Positions 52,951 to 63,521 are shown, numbered from the stretch's first letter. The stretch is 64,000 bases of DNA from an uncultured Sphingomonadaceae bacterium (GCA_947501325.1 CANMVC010000001.1:1116001-1180000); one strand, 5' to 3'. The notes: generated from the sequence alone by a model not told the origin. A program made the numbers and translations.

Positions 52951-55722
52951 TTGACTGACAGCACCCTCCCCTATCCTGCGCTGCATGCCAGCCATAGCGG
53001 CATCTGGATTTGCGGCAGCGACGGCGTGTCCCGCGCGATTGGCAAGGGCGAGGCGATTGGCTGCGTCGCGGAAACCCCGCATATCCTGCTTAACGCGCCG
53101 CTTATGGGTCAGCGATTGGGTTATCCGGATCTGTCGGGTCTTGATCTGCTGGAATTATTCGCTTTCATCCACCCGGCACAATTTGTGGTTCCGACCCCGG
53201 CTGGCCTGGCCAAGACATTGGGATTGGAACCCGCCGGGCAGGAAGCGGATATTGCCAAGCTTTACCGATTGGCTGCCGATCACTTGCTGGCCGGATTGCA
53301 AGCCCCCCATTGGCCGGAACGCGAGGGCGCCTGGAGCAGCGCGCAAGCCATGTACCGCCTGCGCTGGCCCTGGGCGGGGGAAGTGTCCAAGCGGCTCACC
53401 AAACCCGCCGAAGCCGAACGCTGGCTGTTTTCCAAACTCGAGGAATGGGAAGAAGAAACCCCGCGCCCGGCCCCGCGCTCGGTGACGATGGACGAGAGCG
53501 CAACGCTGGCGCAATTGAACCGCCTGACCGGAAAAGGGTCGGAAGAGCGCGAGGGGCAAAAAAGCTACGCATCGGCCGTTGCCAAAATTTTCGAACCCCG
53601 ACGCGTAAAGGGCGCGCCGAATATGCTGCTGGCCGAAGCGGGCACGGGCATTGGCAAGACGCTGGGCTATCTGGCGCCTGCGTCCTTATGGTCGGCGCAG
53701 GCGGGCGGCGCCGTCTGGATTTCGACCTTTACCAAAGCGCTGCAACGACAACTCGACCGCGAAACCCGGCGCATCTATCCGGATGAAGAAACCTTCCGCA
53801 AAAAAGTCGTGGTGCGAAAGGGGCGCGAAAATTATCTCTGCCTGCTCAATCTGGAAGATGCGCTGCAAGGGGGGTTTGCCGGGCGCGCAGCGATCCTTGC
53901 GCATCTTGTCGCCCGCTGGGCCGCCTATAGCAAAGACGGAGATATGGTCGGCGGTGATCTGCCGGGCTGGCTGACGACCCTGTTCCGGCGCAATGGGGCT
54001 ATCGCCCTGACCGACCGGCGAGGCGAGTGCGTCTATGCAGGCTGCCCGCACTACCGAAAATGTTTCATTGAGAAATCCGCTCGCGCCAGCCAGCAGGCCG
54101 ATATTGTCATCGCCAATCATGCGCTGGTCATGGTCAATGCGGCACGCGGGCGGGAACAGCAAAATGCGCCCACGCGCCTGATCTTTGACGAAGGTCATCA
54201 CCTGTTTGATGCCGCTGATTCCATGTTTGCCGCGCGGCTCTCGGGACAGGAAGCCATCGAGATCCGCCGCTGGGTCATCGGTCCGGAAAGCAAGAACCGC
54301 GGAAGAAGACGCGGATTGGCAGCGCGGCTTGCGGACCTCGCATCCTATGATGAAGAAGGCGGCCGCGCGATTGAAAGCGCGCGCCATGCCGCCGAAGCCA
54401 TGCCGAGCGATGGCTGGCTGCAACGCTTGTCCGAAAGCGAACCATTCGGTCCGGTCGAAGCGTTGCTCGGCGAAGTGCGCCATATGGTCTTTGCCCGCGA
54501 CGAGAGTCAGAGCGCCGATGCCGGCTATGGTCTTGAAACCGAACTGACCGATGTCGAGGGGCCGATGATCGATGCGGTCGCCAATGCTGCAGAAGCGATT
54601 GACGCTTTGCTCAAGCCATTGGTCCGGCTGGGTCAGCGTATCGAACATCTGATTGAGGAAGGTCCAGACTGGATGGACGCGCCGGCAAGGGCCCGAATGG
54701 AGGGGGCCTTGTCGAGCCTTGGGTGGCGTTGCGACACCTTGTCTGGCTGGCTAGCCTTATTGTCTCGCATCGGCGGTCCCGCCGATCCAGATTTTGTTGA
54801 CTGGCTGTTGATCGACCGGTTTGAAGGCCGTGAATATGATATCGGTATCTGTCGCCACTGGCTTGACCCCACGATCCCCGTGACCGAGGTCGTCATGAAA
54901 CCCGCCCATGGTCTGATGATCACGTCGGCCACGCTGAAGGGCGGCGGTGACTGGGAAACAGCCCGGGCGCGCAGCGGCGCGGTGCATCTGGATCAGATGG
55001 TACAGGAATTTGAGGTGCCCAGCCCGTTCAACTATGTCGAGCAAGCCAAGGTCATCATCGTCACCGATGTAAAGCGCGGCGATATGGCCGGACTGGCCGG
55101 CGCCTATGCGCAATTGATTGAAGCGTCCGGCGGCGGCACGCTGGGCCTGTTCACCGCGATCCGGCGATTGCGCACCGTCTATGCGCGCATTGCCGACCGC
55201 ATGGCGCAGAACGGCCTGCCGATCTACGCGCAACATGTGGACCCGATCGATACCGGCACTTTGGTGGATATTTTCCGCGATGATCCCAAGGCCAGCTTGC
55301 TCGGTACCGATGCCTTGCGTGACGGCGTCGATGTGCCGGGACGCAGCCTGCGTCTGGTCGTAATGGAATCCGTACCCTGGCCGCGCCCGGATATCCTGCA
55401 TAAGGCCCGGAGACTGGCGGGCGGCGGGACTGCCTATGATGACCGGATCATCCGCGCGCGTCTGGCCCAGGCCTTTGGCCGGATCATCCGCCGCGCCGAT
55501 GATCATGGCCATTTTGTAATCCTGTCCTCCGCCTTTCCCTCTCGCCTTTTGTCCGCTTTTCCGGAAGGCACGCCGGTGGAAAGAATGCCGCTGGCCCAGG
55601 CGCTGGCGGAAATAAATGCGGCTAAATCCAAAACTGCGCAATCCAGTCTTTCCCCTGACATATCTTTCAGGCATGACGCTGCGCTAGAGGACGAAATTCG
55701 GGATAAATCGGGCGGCATATGA
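52951..55722 (+). CDS. DinG/Rad3-like ATP-dependent DNA helicase with Fe-S cluster
   Basis: 923 residues from TTG 52951. After an N-terminal region of about 220 residues without a known domain, it has a Rad3/XPD/DinG SF2 core: Walker A EAGTGIGKTL, DEGHH as the DEAH-like box, and a set of cysteines (one in ENYLCLLNL, three in ECVYAGCPHYRKC) for a [4Fe-4S] cluster. The C-terminal helicase half contains ARLAQAFGRIIRRADDHG. DinG-like helicases resolve R-loops and forks. The family name is safe; a specific substrate is not. SixA starts at its stop (ATGA). Confidence 0.92.
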   Translation: MTDSTLPYPALHASHSGIWICGSDGVSRAIGKGEAIGCVAETPHILLNAPLMGQRLGYPDLSGLDLLELFAFIHPAQFVVPTPAGLAKTLGLEPAGQEADIAKLYRLAADHLLAGLQAPHWPEREGAWSSAQAMYRLRWPWAGEVSKRLTKPAEAERWLFSKLEEWEEETPRPAPRSVTMDESATLAQLNRLTGKGSEEREGQKSYASAVAKIFEPRRVKGAPNMLLAEAGTGIGKTLGYLAPASLWSAQAGGAVWISTFTKALQRQLDRETRRIYPDEETFRKKVVVRKGRENYLCLLNLEDALQGGFAGRAAILAHLVARWAAYSKDGDMVGGDLPGWLTTLFRRNGAIALTDRRGECVYAGCPHYRKCFIEKSARASQQADIVIANHALVMVNAARGREQQNAPTRLIFDEGHHLFDAADSMFAARLSGQEAIEIRRWVIGPESKNRGRRRGLAARLADLASYDEEGGRAIESARHAAEAMPSDGWLQRLSESEPFGPVEALLGEVRHMVFARDESQSADAGYGLETELTDVEGPMIDAVANAAEAIDALLKPLVRLGQRIEHLIEEGPDWMDAPARARMEGALSSLGWRCDTLSGWLALLSRIGGPADPDFVDWLLIDRFEGREYDIGICRHWLDPTIPVTEVVMKPAHGLMITSATLKGGGDWETARARSGAVHLDQMVQEFEVPSPFNYVEQAKVIIVTDVKRGDMAGLAGAYAQLIEASGGGTLGLFTAIRRLRTVYARIADRMAQNGLPIYAQHVDPIDTGTLVDIFRDDPKASLLGTDALRDGVDVPGRSLRLVVMESVPWPRPDILHKARRLAGGGTAYDDRIIRARLAQAFGRIIRRADDHGHFVILSSAFPSRLLSAFPEGTPVERMPLAQALAEINAAKSKTAQSSLSPDISFRHDAALEDEIRDKSGGI

Positions 55723-56261
55723 AGAGACTAACACTTTTACGGCACGCAAAATCCAGCTGGGATGATCCTGTCACACGAGATTTCGACCGGCCGCTCAACG
55801 AAAAAGGCAAGCGCGCCGCGGCGATCATGGGCAAGTTTATTAAGCGCCATGATCTCTCCTTTGATCAGGTGCTCGCCTCCCCCGCCGTCCGCGTTATCGA
55901 AACCTTGGAACAGGTGGAACCGGCCAGCGGCTTGTCGTTTGAACCGCAATGGGACCGCAAAATCTATCTCGCCTCTTCGGTGACGTTGATGGATGTGTTG
56001 CGCGGCGCCAATGAAGATGCGGAGCATGTTCTGATGGTCGGCCATAATCCCGGCCTAGAGGACTTGATCTTTGATCTTGTCCCTGACGATGGATCCTCCG
56101 AAGCAAGGGGCGCAGTGGAGATCAAATATCCGACAGCTGCTTTGGCGGAGCTGAGCCTGGATATCGAAAACTGGGCGGATATCAAAGACAGCTGTGGCAC
56201 ATTGGACCGGTTCACCCGGCCGCGTGATTTGGATCCGGAACTGGGGCCGGATTACGTTTGA
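55719..56261 (+). CDS. SixA-like histidine phosphatase
   Basis: 180 residues. The RHG motif appears as LLRHAKSSWDDP at the very start and the second catalytic His as VLMVGHNPGLEDL. This fits the SixA branch of histidine phosphatases, which remove phosphate from phospho-His of sensor or carrier proteins. Its ATG overlaps the stop of the helicase gene, so the two are coupled, though the functional link is unclear. Confidence 0.92.
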   Translation: MKRLTLLRHAKSSWDDPVTRDFDRPLNEKGKRAAAIMGKFIKRHDLSFDQVLASPAVRVIETLEQVEPASGLSFEPQWDRKIYLASSVTLMDVLRGANEDAEHVLMVGHNPGLEDLIFDLVPDDGSSEARGAVEIKYPTAALAELSLDIENWADIKDSCGTLDRFTRPRDLDPELGPDYV

Positions 56262-56288
56262 GACCTTTCGACTAGCCGCCTAGAAATC

Positions 56289-57194
56289 ATGCATTTCCCA
56301 ACAAACCGCCCTTCCAGCAACGCCCTGAACATCGCGCGTATCTGCGTTATAATCGAACGAAATCTTGCCGTGCGTCATCGAATAACGGATCTAGCCAAAG
56401 CTAGTGGGATGGCTCCCCATCATTTCCAACGCCAGTTTGCCGCAGCGACCGGAGAGACGGTGGCGGGATACCTCAGAAGCCGTCGGTTGGAATATGCAGC
56501 GATTGCCCTCTCACAAAGCAATGCTCGTATAGTAGATATTGCGCTGGATTGTGGCTTTGAAACCCACGCCGCATTGACGCGCGCATTTACGGCACATTTT
56601 GGTGTCAGCCCAAATACGTTTCGACATTCGGGTTTGCCAGAGTCCTTTACGCCGGTCCAGCCGCGGCCTTTTCTAAAACCCATCGAAACCCGCTCTCTTC
56701 AACTTACATGCGATATTCTCGAACTGTCGGAACAATGGCTTTGCTGGCGCCGCGCAACCGGCATGATCGATGGGCATTTTTTCCCCGACATCCAGAAGAC
56801 AAAAAAAGGCTTTCGTGAACTGGGGACTGAGCTTGACGATTGCGATGTGACTATCGGAGCCGGATATCCAGAAGGACCAAGGGCATTCAATGACACCAAC
56901 GCCACGGCCTATTTCGGCGCCTTGCTCGACCGCAAACGCGCCCTTTCGTGGCCGGAAGGCTGGACGCAAATTGATGCCGGGACCTTTGCGGTTTTTCCAC
57001 ATCATGGTTCTCTCACTACCGTGCATCTTACCTGGCATCGCGCTGCCCGCATTGGATTGGGGCGGCTCGGGCTAAAATTACGGCCAAGCTGGATGTTCGA
57101 GATTTATCTGACGTCGCAGATCCATCCGCCCAGCAATCAATTGTCGGCGCTCATTCACCTGCCGGTTCAAAAAGGCACGATCGGGAAAGCGTAA
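56289..57194 (+). CDS. AraC-type regulator with GyrI-like effector domain
   Basis: 301 residues. Residues about 15-110 have two helix-turn-helix motifs of the AraC family (ITDLAKASGMAPHHFQRQFA; IVDIALDCGFETHAALTRAF). The rest resembles a GyrI-like small-molecule domain (WPEGWTQIDAGTFAVFPHHG; LIHLPVQKG). Similar proteins (Rob/SoxS/MarA-like with GyrI) control efflux or detoxification genes. It is followed, on the same strand, by an amidase gene 50 bases on, which is a plausible target or partner. Confidence 0.88.
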   Translation: MHFPTNRPSSNALNIARICVIIERNLAVRHRITDLAKASGMAPHHFQRQFAAATGETVAGYLRSRRLEYAAIALSQSNARIVDIALDCGFETHAALTRAFTAHFGVSPNTFRHSGLPESFTPVQPRPFLKPIETRSLQLTCDILELSEQWLCWRRATGMIDGHFFPDIQKTKKGFRELGTELDDCDVTIGAGYPEGPRAFNDTNATAYFGALLDRKRALSWPEGWTQIDAGTFAVFPHHGSLTTVHLTWHRAARIGLGRLGLKLRPSWMFEIYLTSQIHPPSNQLSALIHLPVQKGTIGKA

Positions 57195-57243
57195 CATCAT
57201 TTGTCACTCTATCTTAGCAGGAAACGCCTGAAGGAGGACATTC

Positions 57244-58638
57244 GTGACGATAGCCATGCCCGATATTCTAAATCGATCACTCGCGGAAATTGCACACAGC
57301 ATAGCCGACGAGACACAACGCGCGGCCTTATATGATGCGCTGGCGCAGCAACGCGAACGATGGGAGCCCAAAATCAATGCCTTCGAGTTGCGGCGTGAGG
57401 ACAACCCAAAGGATGTTGCCGGACCGCTCAATGGCCTGCCCATAACCATAAAGGATCAAATCGCAGCTGCAGGATGGCCACGCAGCTTTGGATGTGAACG
57501 AACGGCGTCCAAAGCGGATGGCACCAATGCGGGTTTTGTCGAACAATTGATCAGGCTTGGAGTAGAGGTGACTGGAAAGACTGCATTGCCGCCCAATGCG
57601 CTCGATTTCCAGACATTCAACCAGCGCCGTGGCTCGACCAACAATCCCTATCACCTGGACTTCACCGCCGGCGGAAGTTCCGGTGGCGGTGCAGCGGCAG
57701 TAGCCAGCGGCATGAGCCTGCTGGATATCGGTGCTGATCTTGCCGGTTCTATTCGTATTCCTGCTGCATGGTGCGGGGTCACATCACTCACCCCGACGGA
57801 GGGTTTGTGGCCGAATGACGGTATGCTCCCAAACGATCAAAAACTCGATCATTTCGCTCGAATTGGCCTGATTGCACGAAACATCGAGGATCTAGGCTGG
57901 ATCTGGGATTGCCTTGCAAGCGATGCCCGCAAACAATCAGAATCGACAAGGGCTTCACAATTGTCTGTCTGGAAACCCGGCAGTATATCGCCCTGTGATG
58001 CGATAACATCAGCGGCGTGGAAAGATCTGCCTGCACAAATTAGTGGCGCAAAAATCCTCATCACATCAGACCAAATGCAAGACCTCTTCACACCCGAAGT
58101 CTATCGCCTGTTCGGTGAGATCATGGGTCATGAAACCGGCGCCCTCATCCCTTGGCCGATACGCTTTTTGATGCGGTTGGACCGCAGCGCAACGTTGCAT
58201 TCGCCTGATTTTGTGGCGCATGTTCATGTCGGATATCGCAGGAGTAAGGCACGCCTGTCGCATAATATAGATCGGCTGAAGCAATGGCGCCAGGAGGCTT
58301 TAATACGACGGGCACATATTGATGCTTTCATTCTTCCCGTAACCGGCATCAGTGCTTTCAAACATATGAAACCAAACACCGATCGCAACGGCGTTCGGGA
58401 TTACGATCATCAGTTTGAAACCCACGCGGGCCCGCTGGGCTATTTTGACGCGCTGACCCGGTTTACCGTGCCCATCACCTTGCTCGGTTGGCCCGTGGTT
58501 ACGATTCCGATGGGGTTTGACAAAAATGGCTTGCCAATGGGCATGCAGCTTGTCGGAAAACCGCATTCTGAAAAAATGCTTTTAGAACTAGCTGAGAGGA
58601 TTTCGATCAGATCAGACAACGCTATCCAGCACGCTTAA
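57244..58638 (+). CDS. Amidase signature enzyme
   Basis: 464 residues starting at GTG 57244 with AAGGAGG six bases upstream. The amidase signature is GGSSGGGAAAVASG, with the Ser-cisSer-Lys triad: Lys in ITIKDQIAAA, serine pair in the glycine/serine loop, and the nucleophile Ser in ADLAGSIRIPAAWCG. Such enzymes hydrolyse amide bonds in nitriles' amides, acyl amides or peptides. The substrate is unknown. Ends four bases into the convergent MerR gene. Confidence 0.92.
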   Translation: MTIAMPDILNRSLAEIAHSIADETQRAALYDALAQQRERWEPKINAFELRREDNPKDVAGPLNGLPITIKDQIAAAGWPRSFGCERTASKADGTNAGFVEQLIRLGVEVTGKTALPPNALDFQTFNQRRGSTNNPYHLDFTAGGSSGGGAAAVASGMSLLDIGADLAGSIRIPAAWCGVTSLTPTEGLWPNDGMLPNDQKLDHFARIGLIARNIEDLGWIWDCLASDARKQSESTRASQLSVWKPGSISPCDAITSAAWKDLPAQISGAKILITSDQMQDLFTPEVYRLFGEIMGHETGALIPWPIRFLMRLDRSATLHSPDFVAHVHVGYRRSKARLSHNIDRLKQWRQEALIRRAHIDAFILPVTGISAFKHMKPNTDRNGVRDYDHQFETHAGPLGYFDALTRFTVPITLLGWPVVTIPMGFDKNGLPMGMQLVGKPHSEKMLLELAERISIRSDNAIQHA

Positions 58639-59021
58639 GCCTGGCCAAGCGCACTCGACAAGCGGTCGCGAATGGTTTTCAGCTCTTTGAGCATCACACC
58701 ATTATCCTCTTTGACAGTTGCGGCCATTGACCCCTCCGAACCGACAGATGCTTGCCGAGCCACGTCTTTCGCAGGTTGCGTCTTGCGTCCCGTCAGAGCT
58801 TTCCGTGCACCCTTGATCGTATAGCCTTCTTCATTGAGCAGGCGGTTGATGGTCTTCACCATCTCGACATCTTCGGGCCGATAATGACGTCGTGAACCCG
58901 CCCTTTTCAGCGGCTGGAGCATTCCGAACTGGTCTTCCCAATAGCGCAAAATATGCGGTTTGATATTGAGCTCTTTCGAGAGCTCTCCAATGGTTCGGAA
59001 TGCGCCGCTGTCTTTGGTCAT
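58635..59021 (-). CDS. MerR family transcriptional regulator
   Basis: 128 residues. The helix-turn-helix reads TIGELSKELNIKPHILRYWEDQFGML followed by the wing RRHYRPEDVEMV. After the dimerisation helix there is a Lys/Gln-rich tail. The pairing of this gene directly downstream of ihfA is common in alphaproteobacteria. The effector and targets are unknown; no metal-binding cysteines of the MerR/CueR kind are seen. Confidence 0.93.
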   Translation of the reverse strand: MTKDSGAFRTIGELSKELNIKPHILRYWEDQFGMLQPLKRAGSRRHYRPEDVEMVKTINRLLNEEGYTIKGARKALTGRKTQPAKDVARQASVGSEGSMAATVKEDNGVMLKELKTIRDRLSSALGQA

Positions 59022-59041
59022 ACTATACTCGACCTTCCAGC

Positions 59042-59341
59042 TTACCCGGCCGCGATTATGCGGTCGCGCATAGTCTGGCTGGCGCGAAAGGTGAGAACGC
59101 GGCGGGGGGCGATGGGCACTTCCACGCCGGTTTTGGGATTACGGCCGGTGCGTTCGCCTTTGTCGCGCAGGACGAAAGTTCCGAAGCCGGAAATTTTCAC
59201 ATTTTCCCCGTTTACCAGCGCGTTGATCATATGATCCAAAATTGACTCCACCATCACGGCGCTATCGGCGCGCGACAGGCCAACCTGGCGATTCATGGTA
59301 TCGGAAAGATCCGCACGTGTAAGAGTACTGCTATAGCTCAT
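59042..59341 (-). CDS. ihfA: Integration host factor subunit alpha
   Basis: 99 residues. HU/IHF fold: [18 protein letters not shown] at the start, the DNA-intercalating arm region [12 protein letters not shown], and the closing helix. IHF bends DNA in replication, recombination and transcription, including sigma-54 promoters, of which the activator at 18.8 kb could be a user. It is followed 20 bases later by the MerR gene on the same strand. Confidence 0.95.
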   Translation of the reverse strand: MSYSSTLTRADLSDTMNRQVGLSRADSAVMVESILDHMINALVNGENVKISGFGTFVLRDKGERTGRNPKTGVEVPIAPRRVLTFRASQTMRDRIIAAG

Positions 59342-59454
59342 ATCAAATATCTCCTAGTAAGAGATTGAAAACCCTACATATCGCATATAGCAAGTTGGGA
59401 AATATGTAAATCTTAACAGTGGATTTCGGTCGTTTCTCGCGATAAGCCGAACAT

Positions 59455-60264
59455 ATGACCGATCAGATGACCAAAAATATCGATAAAATGCTGACTTTGG
59501 CCGACCTTTTGCAACAATGCGGGGCAGGCGGCGAGTCCAATCCCGTCATCCTGCCGCAGGGCTGGACTCAGGGACGAACGGCGTTTGGCGGACTATCGGC
59601 AGCGCTCGCTTATCACGCCGCGCGCCATATAGAAGACGGTCTACCCGGGCTTCGCTCGGCGCAAATTGCCTTTACAGGCCCATTGTTCGGCGCACTCACC
59701 GCCGAGACGAAAATGCTTCGCCGGGGCCGCAACACGGCTTTTGTCCAATCCGAACTGTTTGGCGATAAGGGACTCGGCCTGCATTGCAACTTCATCTTCG
59801 CAAGCGAGCGCGAAACGGAAGTGAAAACCCATGACATGATGCCGCCAGAGTTTCCGCCACTACCCAAAGAACAGGATTTGCACAGCGGACCGGAACAGTT
59901 TTTCACATCCAAAATGCAATTTGTCGGGAAGCGCATCGATACCAGTATCAAAACCAGCCGGTTAACGCGCTGGATGCGGCTCACAGATCGAGAAGGCCTG
60001 GACCCGATGGCAGAGATTATCTGCATGGGTGACAGCCTGCCGCCTTCGATCATGGGATTGCTCGACAAAAATGCAATGGTCAGCTCGATGAACTGGCAGG
60101 TGAATATCATTGCCGATCACCCGGCGACAACCGATGGCTGGTGGTTGATCGACTCCCAAACCCATCATGCCGATCACGGTGCCAGCAGCCAGTTTATGAG
60201 CATCTGGAACAGTGACCGGCAGTTGATTGCTACTGGTATGCAAAGCGTCGCCTATTACGCCTGA
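59455..60264 (+). CDS. TesB-like acyl-CoA thioesterase
   Basis: 269 residues. Double hotdog-type sequence: TQGRTAFGGLSAALAYHAARH in the first half and DGWWLIDSQTHHADHGASSQ in the second, with the catalytic Asp-type region near AFGG. It cleaves acyl-CoA to acid and CoA, probably of medium to long chain. It is divergent from ihfA (113 bp between starts) and convergent with the RND gene. Pathway unknown. Confidence 0.85.
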   Translation: MTDQMTKNIDKMLTLADLLQQCGAGGESNPVILPQGWTQGRTAFGGLSAALAYHAARHIEDGLPGLRSAQIAFTGPLFGALTAETKMLRRGRNTAFVQSELFGDKGLGLHCNFIFASERETEVKTHDMMPPEFPPLPKEQDLHSGPEQFFTSKMQFVGKRIDTSIKTSRLTRWMRLTDREGLDPMAEIICMGDSLPPSIMGLLDKNAMVSSMNWQVNIIADHPATTDGWWLIDSQTHHADHGASSQFMSIWNSDRQLIATGMQSVAYYA

Positions 60265-60275
60265 CCGGGCCGTGA

Positions 60276-63200
60276 TCAGCTTTCGGCAAGCCGTTCCCGC
60301 CGGTTGGCGAACATAGTCTGGATCCGATTCTTGCCGCGATGTTCGAGCAGCGCCAGCGCCGGAATAAGCAATTGCAGGATGAACGCACCGAACAGCACGC
60401 CAAAGCCCAGGCTGGCCGACATCGGGATCAGGAACTGCGCCTGCAGACTGGTTTCAAAGGTGATCGGCGCCACGCCCAGAAATGTCGTTAGCGAGGTCAG
60501 CATGATCGGCCGGAAACGGGATTTCGCCCCGCTCAATATCGCCTCTTCAATAGGCATGCCATTACGCAGATTTTCGTTGATAAAATCGATCATCACTAGC
60601 GAGCCGTTCACAATCACTCCCGACAATGCGATGATCCCGAATATGCTGAGCACCACCAGCTGCAGACCAAGCAAAATGTGACCGATCAGCGCACCGATAA
60701 TACCAAAGGGGATTACCGCCATGATGATCAACGGCTGCACATAGGAACGGAAGGGAATGGCGAGCAGCGCATAAATTGCCAGAAGCGCAAAGAGAAAAGC
60801 AGTGGTCAGATCACCAAAGGATTCCGCCTGTTCTTCCTGCTCCCCGCCCAGCGTATATAAAAGCTGGGGATAGTCGGCCTGCAGCCGCGGCATGATGTCG
60901 TTATTGAGCGCATCGGCAATTTCCTGCCCCGTCACGACATCATCGTCGAGATCAGCGGTTATAGTGGTTATCCGGCGGCCATCGGTGCGACGGATGATGG
61001 ACGGCGCTTCACCAAAAGAGACATCGGCAAGTGTTGCCAGCGCGACTTCGCCGCCCGGAACACGGACCCGGAAACGTTCGACATCGGTTATCGAATTGCG
61101 TTCTTCCTCGGGCAAGCGAATATAGACCCGCACGTCTTCCCGGCCGCGCTGGACGCGCAATGCCTCACTGCCGAAAAAGGCGGCGCGCACTTGAAGCGCC
61201 ACATCCTGCAGCGTCACACCCAATGTTCTGGCTGCCGGTTTCAAGCGCAGCTGGATTTCCTGCAAGCCTTCATCCTGGTCGGTCTCGATATCGAATACGC
61301 CAGAAAAACGGGCAAGCTCCGTCATAAGCTGTTCGGACGCCGCATCGACTATCGCCGGATCAGGGTCGGACAACTGTATATTCACTGGCGCACCGACCGA
61401 AATTAATTCGGACGCAAAAACCAGAGATCGTACCTCGACGAGCGGGCCGACAGTATCGCGCCACGCACTTTCAAACGCTTTGGCATCGAGCTCTCGTTGG
61501 TCGCCGGGTGCAAAACTAAACTGCACACTGGCAAGATTGGACGACAATGTACCGCTGCTAGGTTCCGGGCCACCGTCACGTGCAGCTTGTCCCACACTGG
61601 TAAATATGCCGCGCAATGGAGATGGCTCACCCTCCTCTTGCTCCGCTTGATATTCGGCGAAAGCCTTGCGCCCTCCCTCCTCAATCAGACGAGCGATTTT
61701 CTCAGTCTGCTCAATGGTCGTGCCGGCTGGCATTTCGAGGCTCGCAGTCACGATATCCGCCTCCACCGAGGGAAAGAAGCCGACTTTGATAATTCCGGCA
61801 GGAATGAAGGAAGCGAACAGGATTAAAGTCGCAACCGCCCCCGCCACGATCACATAGGGCATGCGAAGGGAGAAATTAAGCGCGCGGTCCAGCGGGCCGT
61901 CCACGAAGGCCTGATAATGTTTGTCTACCTTGGCCTGAACCCTTTCAAAGAACCGCGTCACTATATTCAGATTGGGCGTCCCCGGCGCCGGCAGATGGCT
62001 CAGATGATAAGGCAGAATGAGCAGACATTCGATTAGTGAGAGCGCCAGAACGGCAATCACCACTAACGGAATATCGGCCACCAATTTGCCGATCACTCCG
62101 CCAATCGCGAATAACGGAGAGAAAGCAGCGACAGTCGTCAACACGGCGAAAATCACCGGCACTGTAACCCGGCGGGCGCCCACGATAGATGCACCCAACC
62201 CCGTGCGGCCTTTTTCGCGCTGCGCGTAGATATTCTCGCCCACCACAATCGCGTCATCAACCACCAGGCCAAGAGCAAGAATGAAACCGAAAAGCGAGAA
62301 CATGTTGATACTGGAGCCAGCCAGATCGAGCAGATAAATCGCGCCGATAAAGGTAACGCCAATGCCAACCGCCGTCCACATCGCCAACCGGATATCGAGA
62401 AAAAGCGTGAGTGCCAGCAACACCAGAAAAAGACCGATTGCCGCATTTTTGAGCAGCAGGCTTAGACGGTCATTGAGCAATTCGGAATCGTCACTCCAAA
62501 TCGCATAGGAAACACCTGCTGGAAGCGTATCAACAAAATCATTTTCCAAATATTCTCGAACGGCCGTCGCCACATCGAGCACCCGTTCATCACTGGTTCG
62601 AAAAACTTCCACGAACGCGACCGGTTTGCCATTATACAGCGGCAATAAATCGGCATCTTCAAAACCATCCTTGATCGTCGCGACCTGCCCAAGTCTTATG
62701 AGCGCGCCATTTTCGTTGCTCACCAGCACAATATCTTCGAAATTCTGCTGGTTATAATTTTGTCCGATGGTGCGAACCCGCACTTCCTCGGTATCGGTAT
62801 CAATCGAACCCGCCGGACTATCCAGGCTGCTCGCCGCGACCGTTTGCGAAATATCGTTCAGCGACAGACCAAAAGCCTGCAGCGTATTTTGAGGCACTTC
62901 GATCGACAACTCATAGTCGCGAATGGAACTGGTATCGACAAAAGACACTTCATCAAGCGCTGCCAGTGAATCTTCCAACTGGTAAGCCACTTCTTTCAGC
63001 GCTGTTTCCGAAACATCACCAAATATCGCGATCCGTACAACACTTTGTCTGGTAGTCAGCTCCCGAACATCGGGTTCTTCCGCTTCATCGGGAAAGGTCT
63101 GGATCTGATCGATCTCCGCCTTCACATCGTCCAGCGCGCGGTCAATATCTGTACCCAATTCAAGTTCGACCGAAACCGTGCCTGATCCTTCATAGGCGTT

Positions 63201-63521
63201 GGCTTTCACTTTCTTAACACCGTCTACCGCTTCCACCGCTTCCTCGATTTTTTGAACAATCGATTCCTCGACTTCATCGGGTGTGGCACCGGGATAGGTG
63301 ACGCTGACCTGCACGGTATCGAGGCTGTTTTCCGGAAAAACTTCCTGCACAATCGTGCCGAACGAAGCGATTCCGGCAATGAAGAAGAACAGCATCAGCA
63401 AATTGGCAGCCACGCCGTTGCGCGCCATGAACGCGACAATGCCGCGCTGCTCCATCACTTCTTTGCTGGGCTTTTCCGGTCCTGAAGGCGGAGAACTGGA
63501 TTGATCTACCGGTGCGGTCAT
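60276..63521 (-). CDS. RND family efflux transporter permease subunit (AcrB/HAE1-like)
   Basis: 1081 residues. Twelve-span inner-membrane proton/substrate antiporter with two large periplasmic loops. Visible features: first span FMARNGVAANLLMLFFFIAG, the TM4 aspartate pair GLVVDDAIVVGENI, and the second half starting near FAGLFLVLLALTLFLD-like. It exports small toxic molecules together with an adaptor and an outer-membrane channel. The 5' gene of the pair (adaptor) overlaps by four bases (ATGA). No TolC-like gene is seen in the window. Confidence 0.95.
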   Translation of the reverse strand: MTAPVDQSSSPPSGPEKPSKEVMEQRGIVAFMARNGVAANLLMLFFFIAGIASFGTIVQEVFPENSLDTVQVSVTYPGATPDEVEESIVQKIEEAVEAVDGVKKVKANAYEGSGTVSVELELGTDIDRALDDVKAEIDQIQTFPDEAEEPDVRELTTRQSVVRIAIFGDVSETALKEVAYQLEDSLAALDEVSFVDTSSIRDYELSIEVPQNTLQAFGLSLNDISQTVAASSLDSPAGSIDTDTEEVRVRTIGQNYNQQNFEDIVLVSNENGALIRLGQVATIKDGFEDADLLPLYNGKPVAFVEVFRTSDERVLDVATAVREYLENDFVDTLPAGVSYAIWSDDSELLNDRLSLLLKNAAIGLFLVLLALTLFLDIRLAMWTAVGIGVTFIGAIYLLDLAGSSINMFSLFGFILALGLVVDDAIVVGENIYAQREKGRTGLGASIVGARRVTVPVIFAVLTTVAAFSPLFAIGGVIGKLVADIPLVVIAVLALSLIECLLILPYHLSHLPAPGTPNLNIVTRFFERVQAKVDKHYQAFVDGPLDRALNFSLRMPYVIVAGAVATLILFASFIPAGIIKVGFFPSVEADIVTASLEMPAGTTIEQTEKIARLIEEGGRKAFAEYQAEQEEGEPSPLRGIFTSVGQAARDGGPEPSSGTLSSNLASVQFSFAPGDQRELDAKAFESAWRDTVGPLVEVRSLVFASELISVGAPVNIQLSDPDPAIVDAASEQLMTELARFSGVFDIETDQDEGLQEIQLRLKPAARTLGVTLQDVALQVRAAFFGSEALRVQRGREDVRVYIRLPEEERNSITDVERFRVRVPGGEVALATLADVSFGEAPSIIRRTDGRRITTITADLDDDVVTGQEIADALNNDIMPRLQADYPQLLYTLGGEQEEQAESFGDLTTAFLFALLAIYALLAIPFRSYVQPLIIMAVIPFGIIGALIGHILLGLQLVVLSIFGIIALSGVIVNGSLVMIDFINENLRNGMPIEEAILSGAKSRFRPIMLTSLTTFLGVAPITFETSLQAQFLIPMSASLGFGVLFGAFILQLLIPALALLEHRGKNRIQTMFANRRERLAES

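Noticed and set aside
53686-54648. 320-codon minus-strand frame opposite the DinG-like gene
   Set aside because: The plus-strand protein has helicase and Fe-S motifs; the minus frame has no recognisable features and is a shadow.
54757-55674. 305-codon minus-strand frame opposite the DinG-like gene
   Set aside because: Shadow of the helicase coding strand, with no ribosome-binding site or domain.
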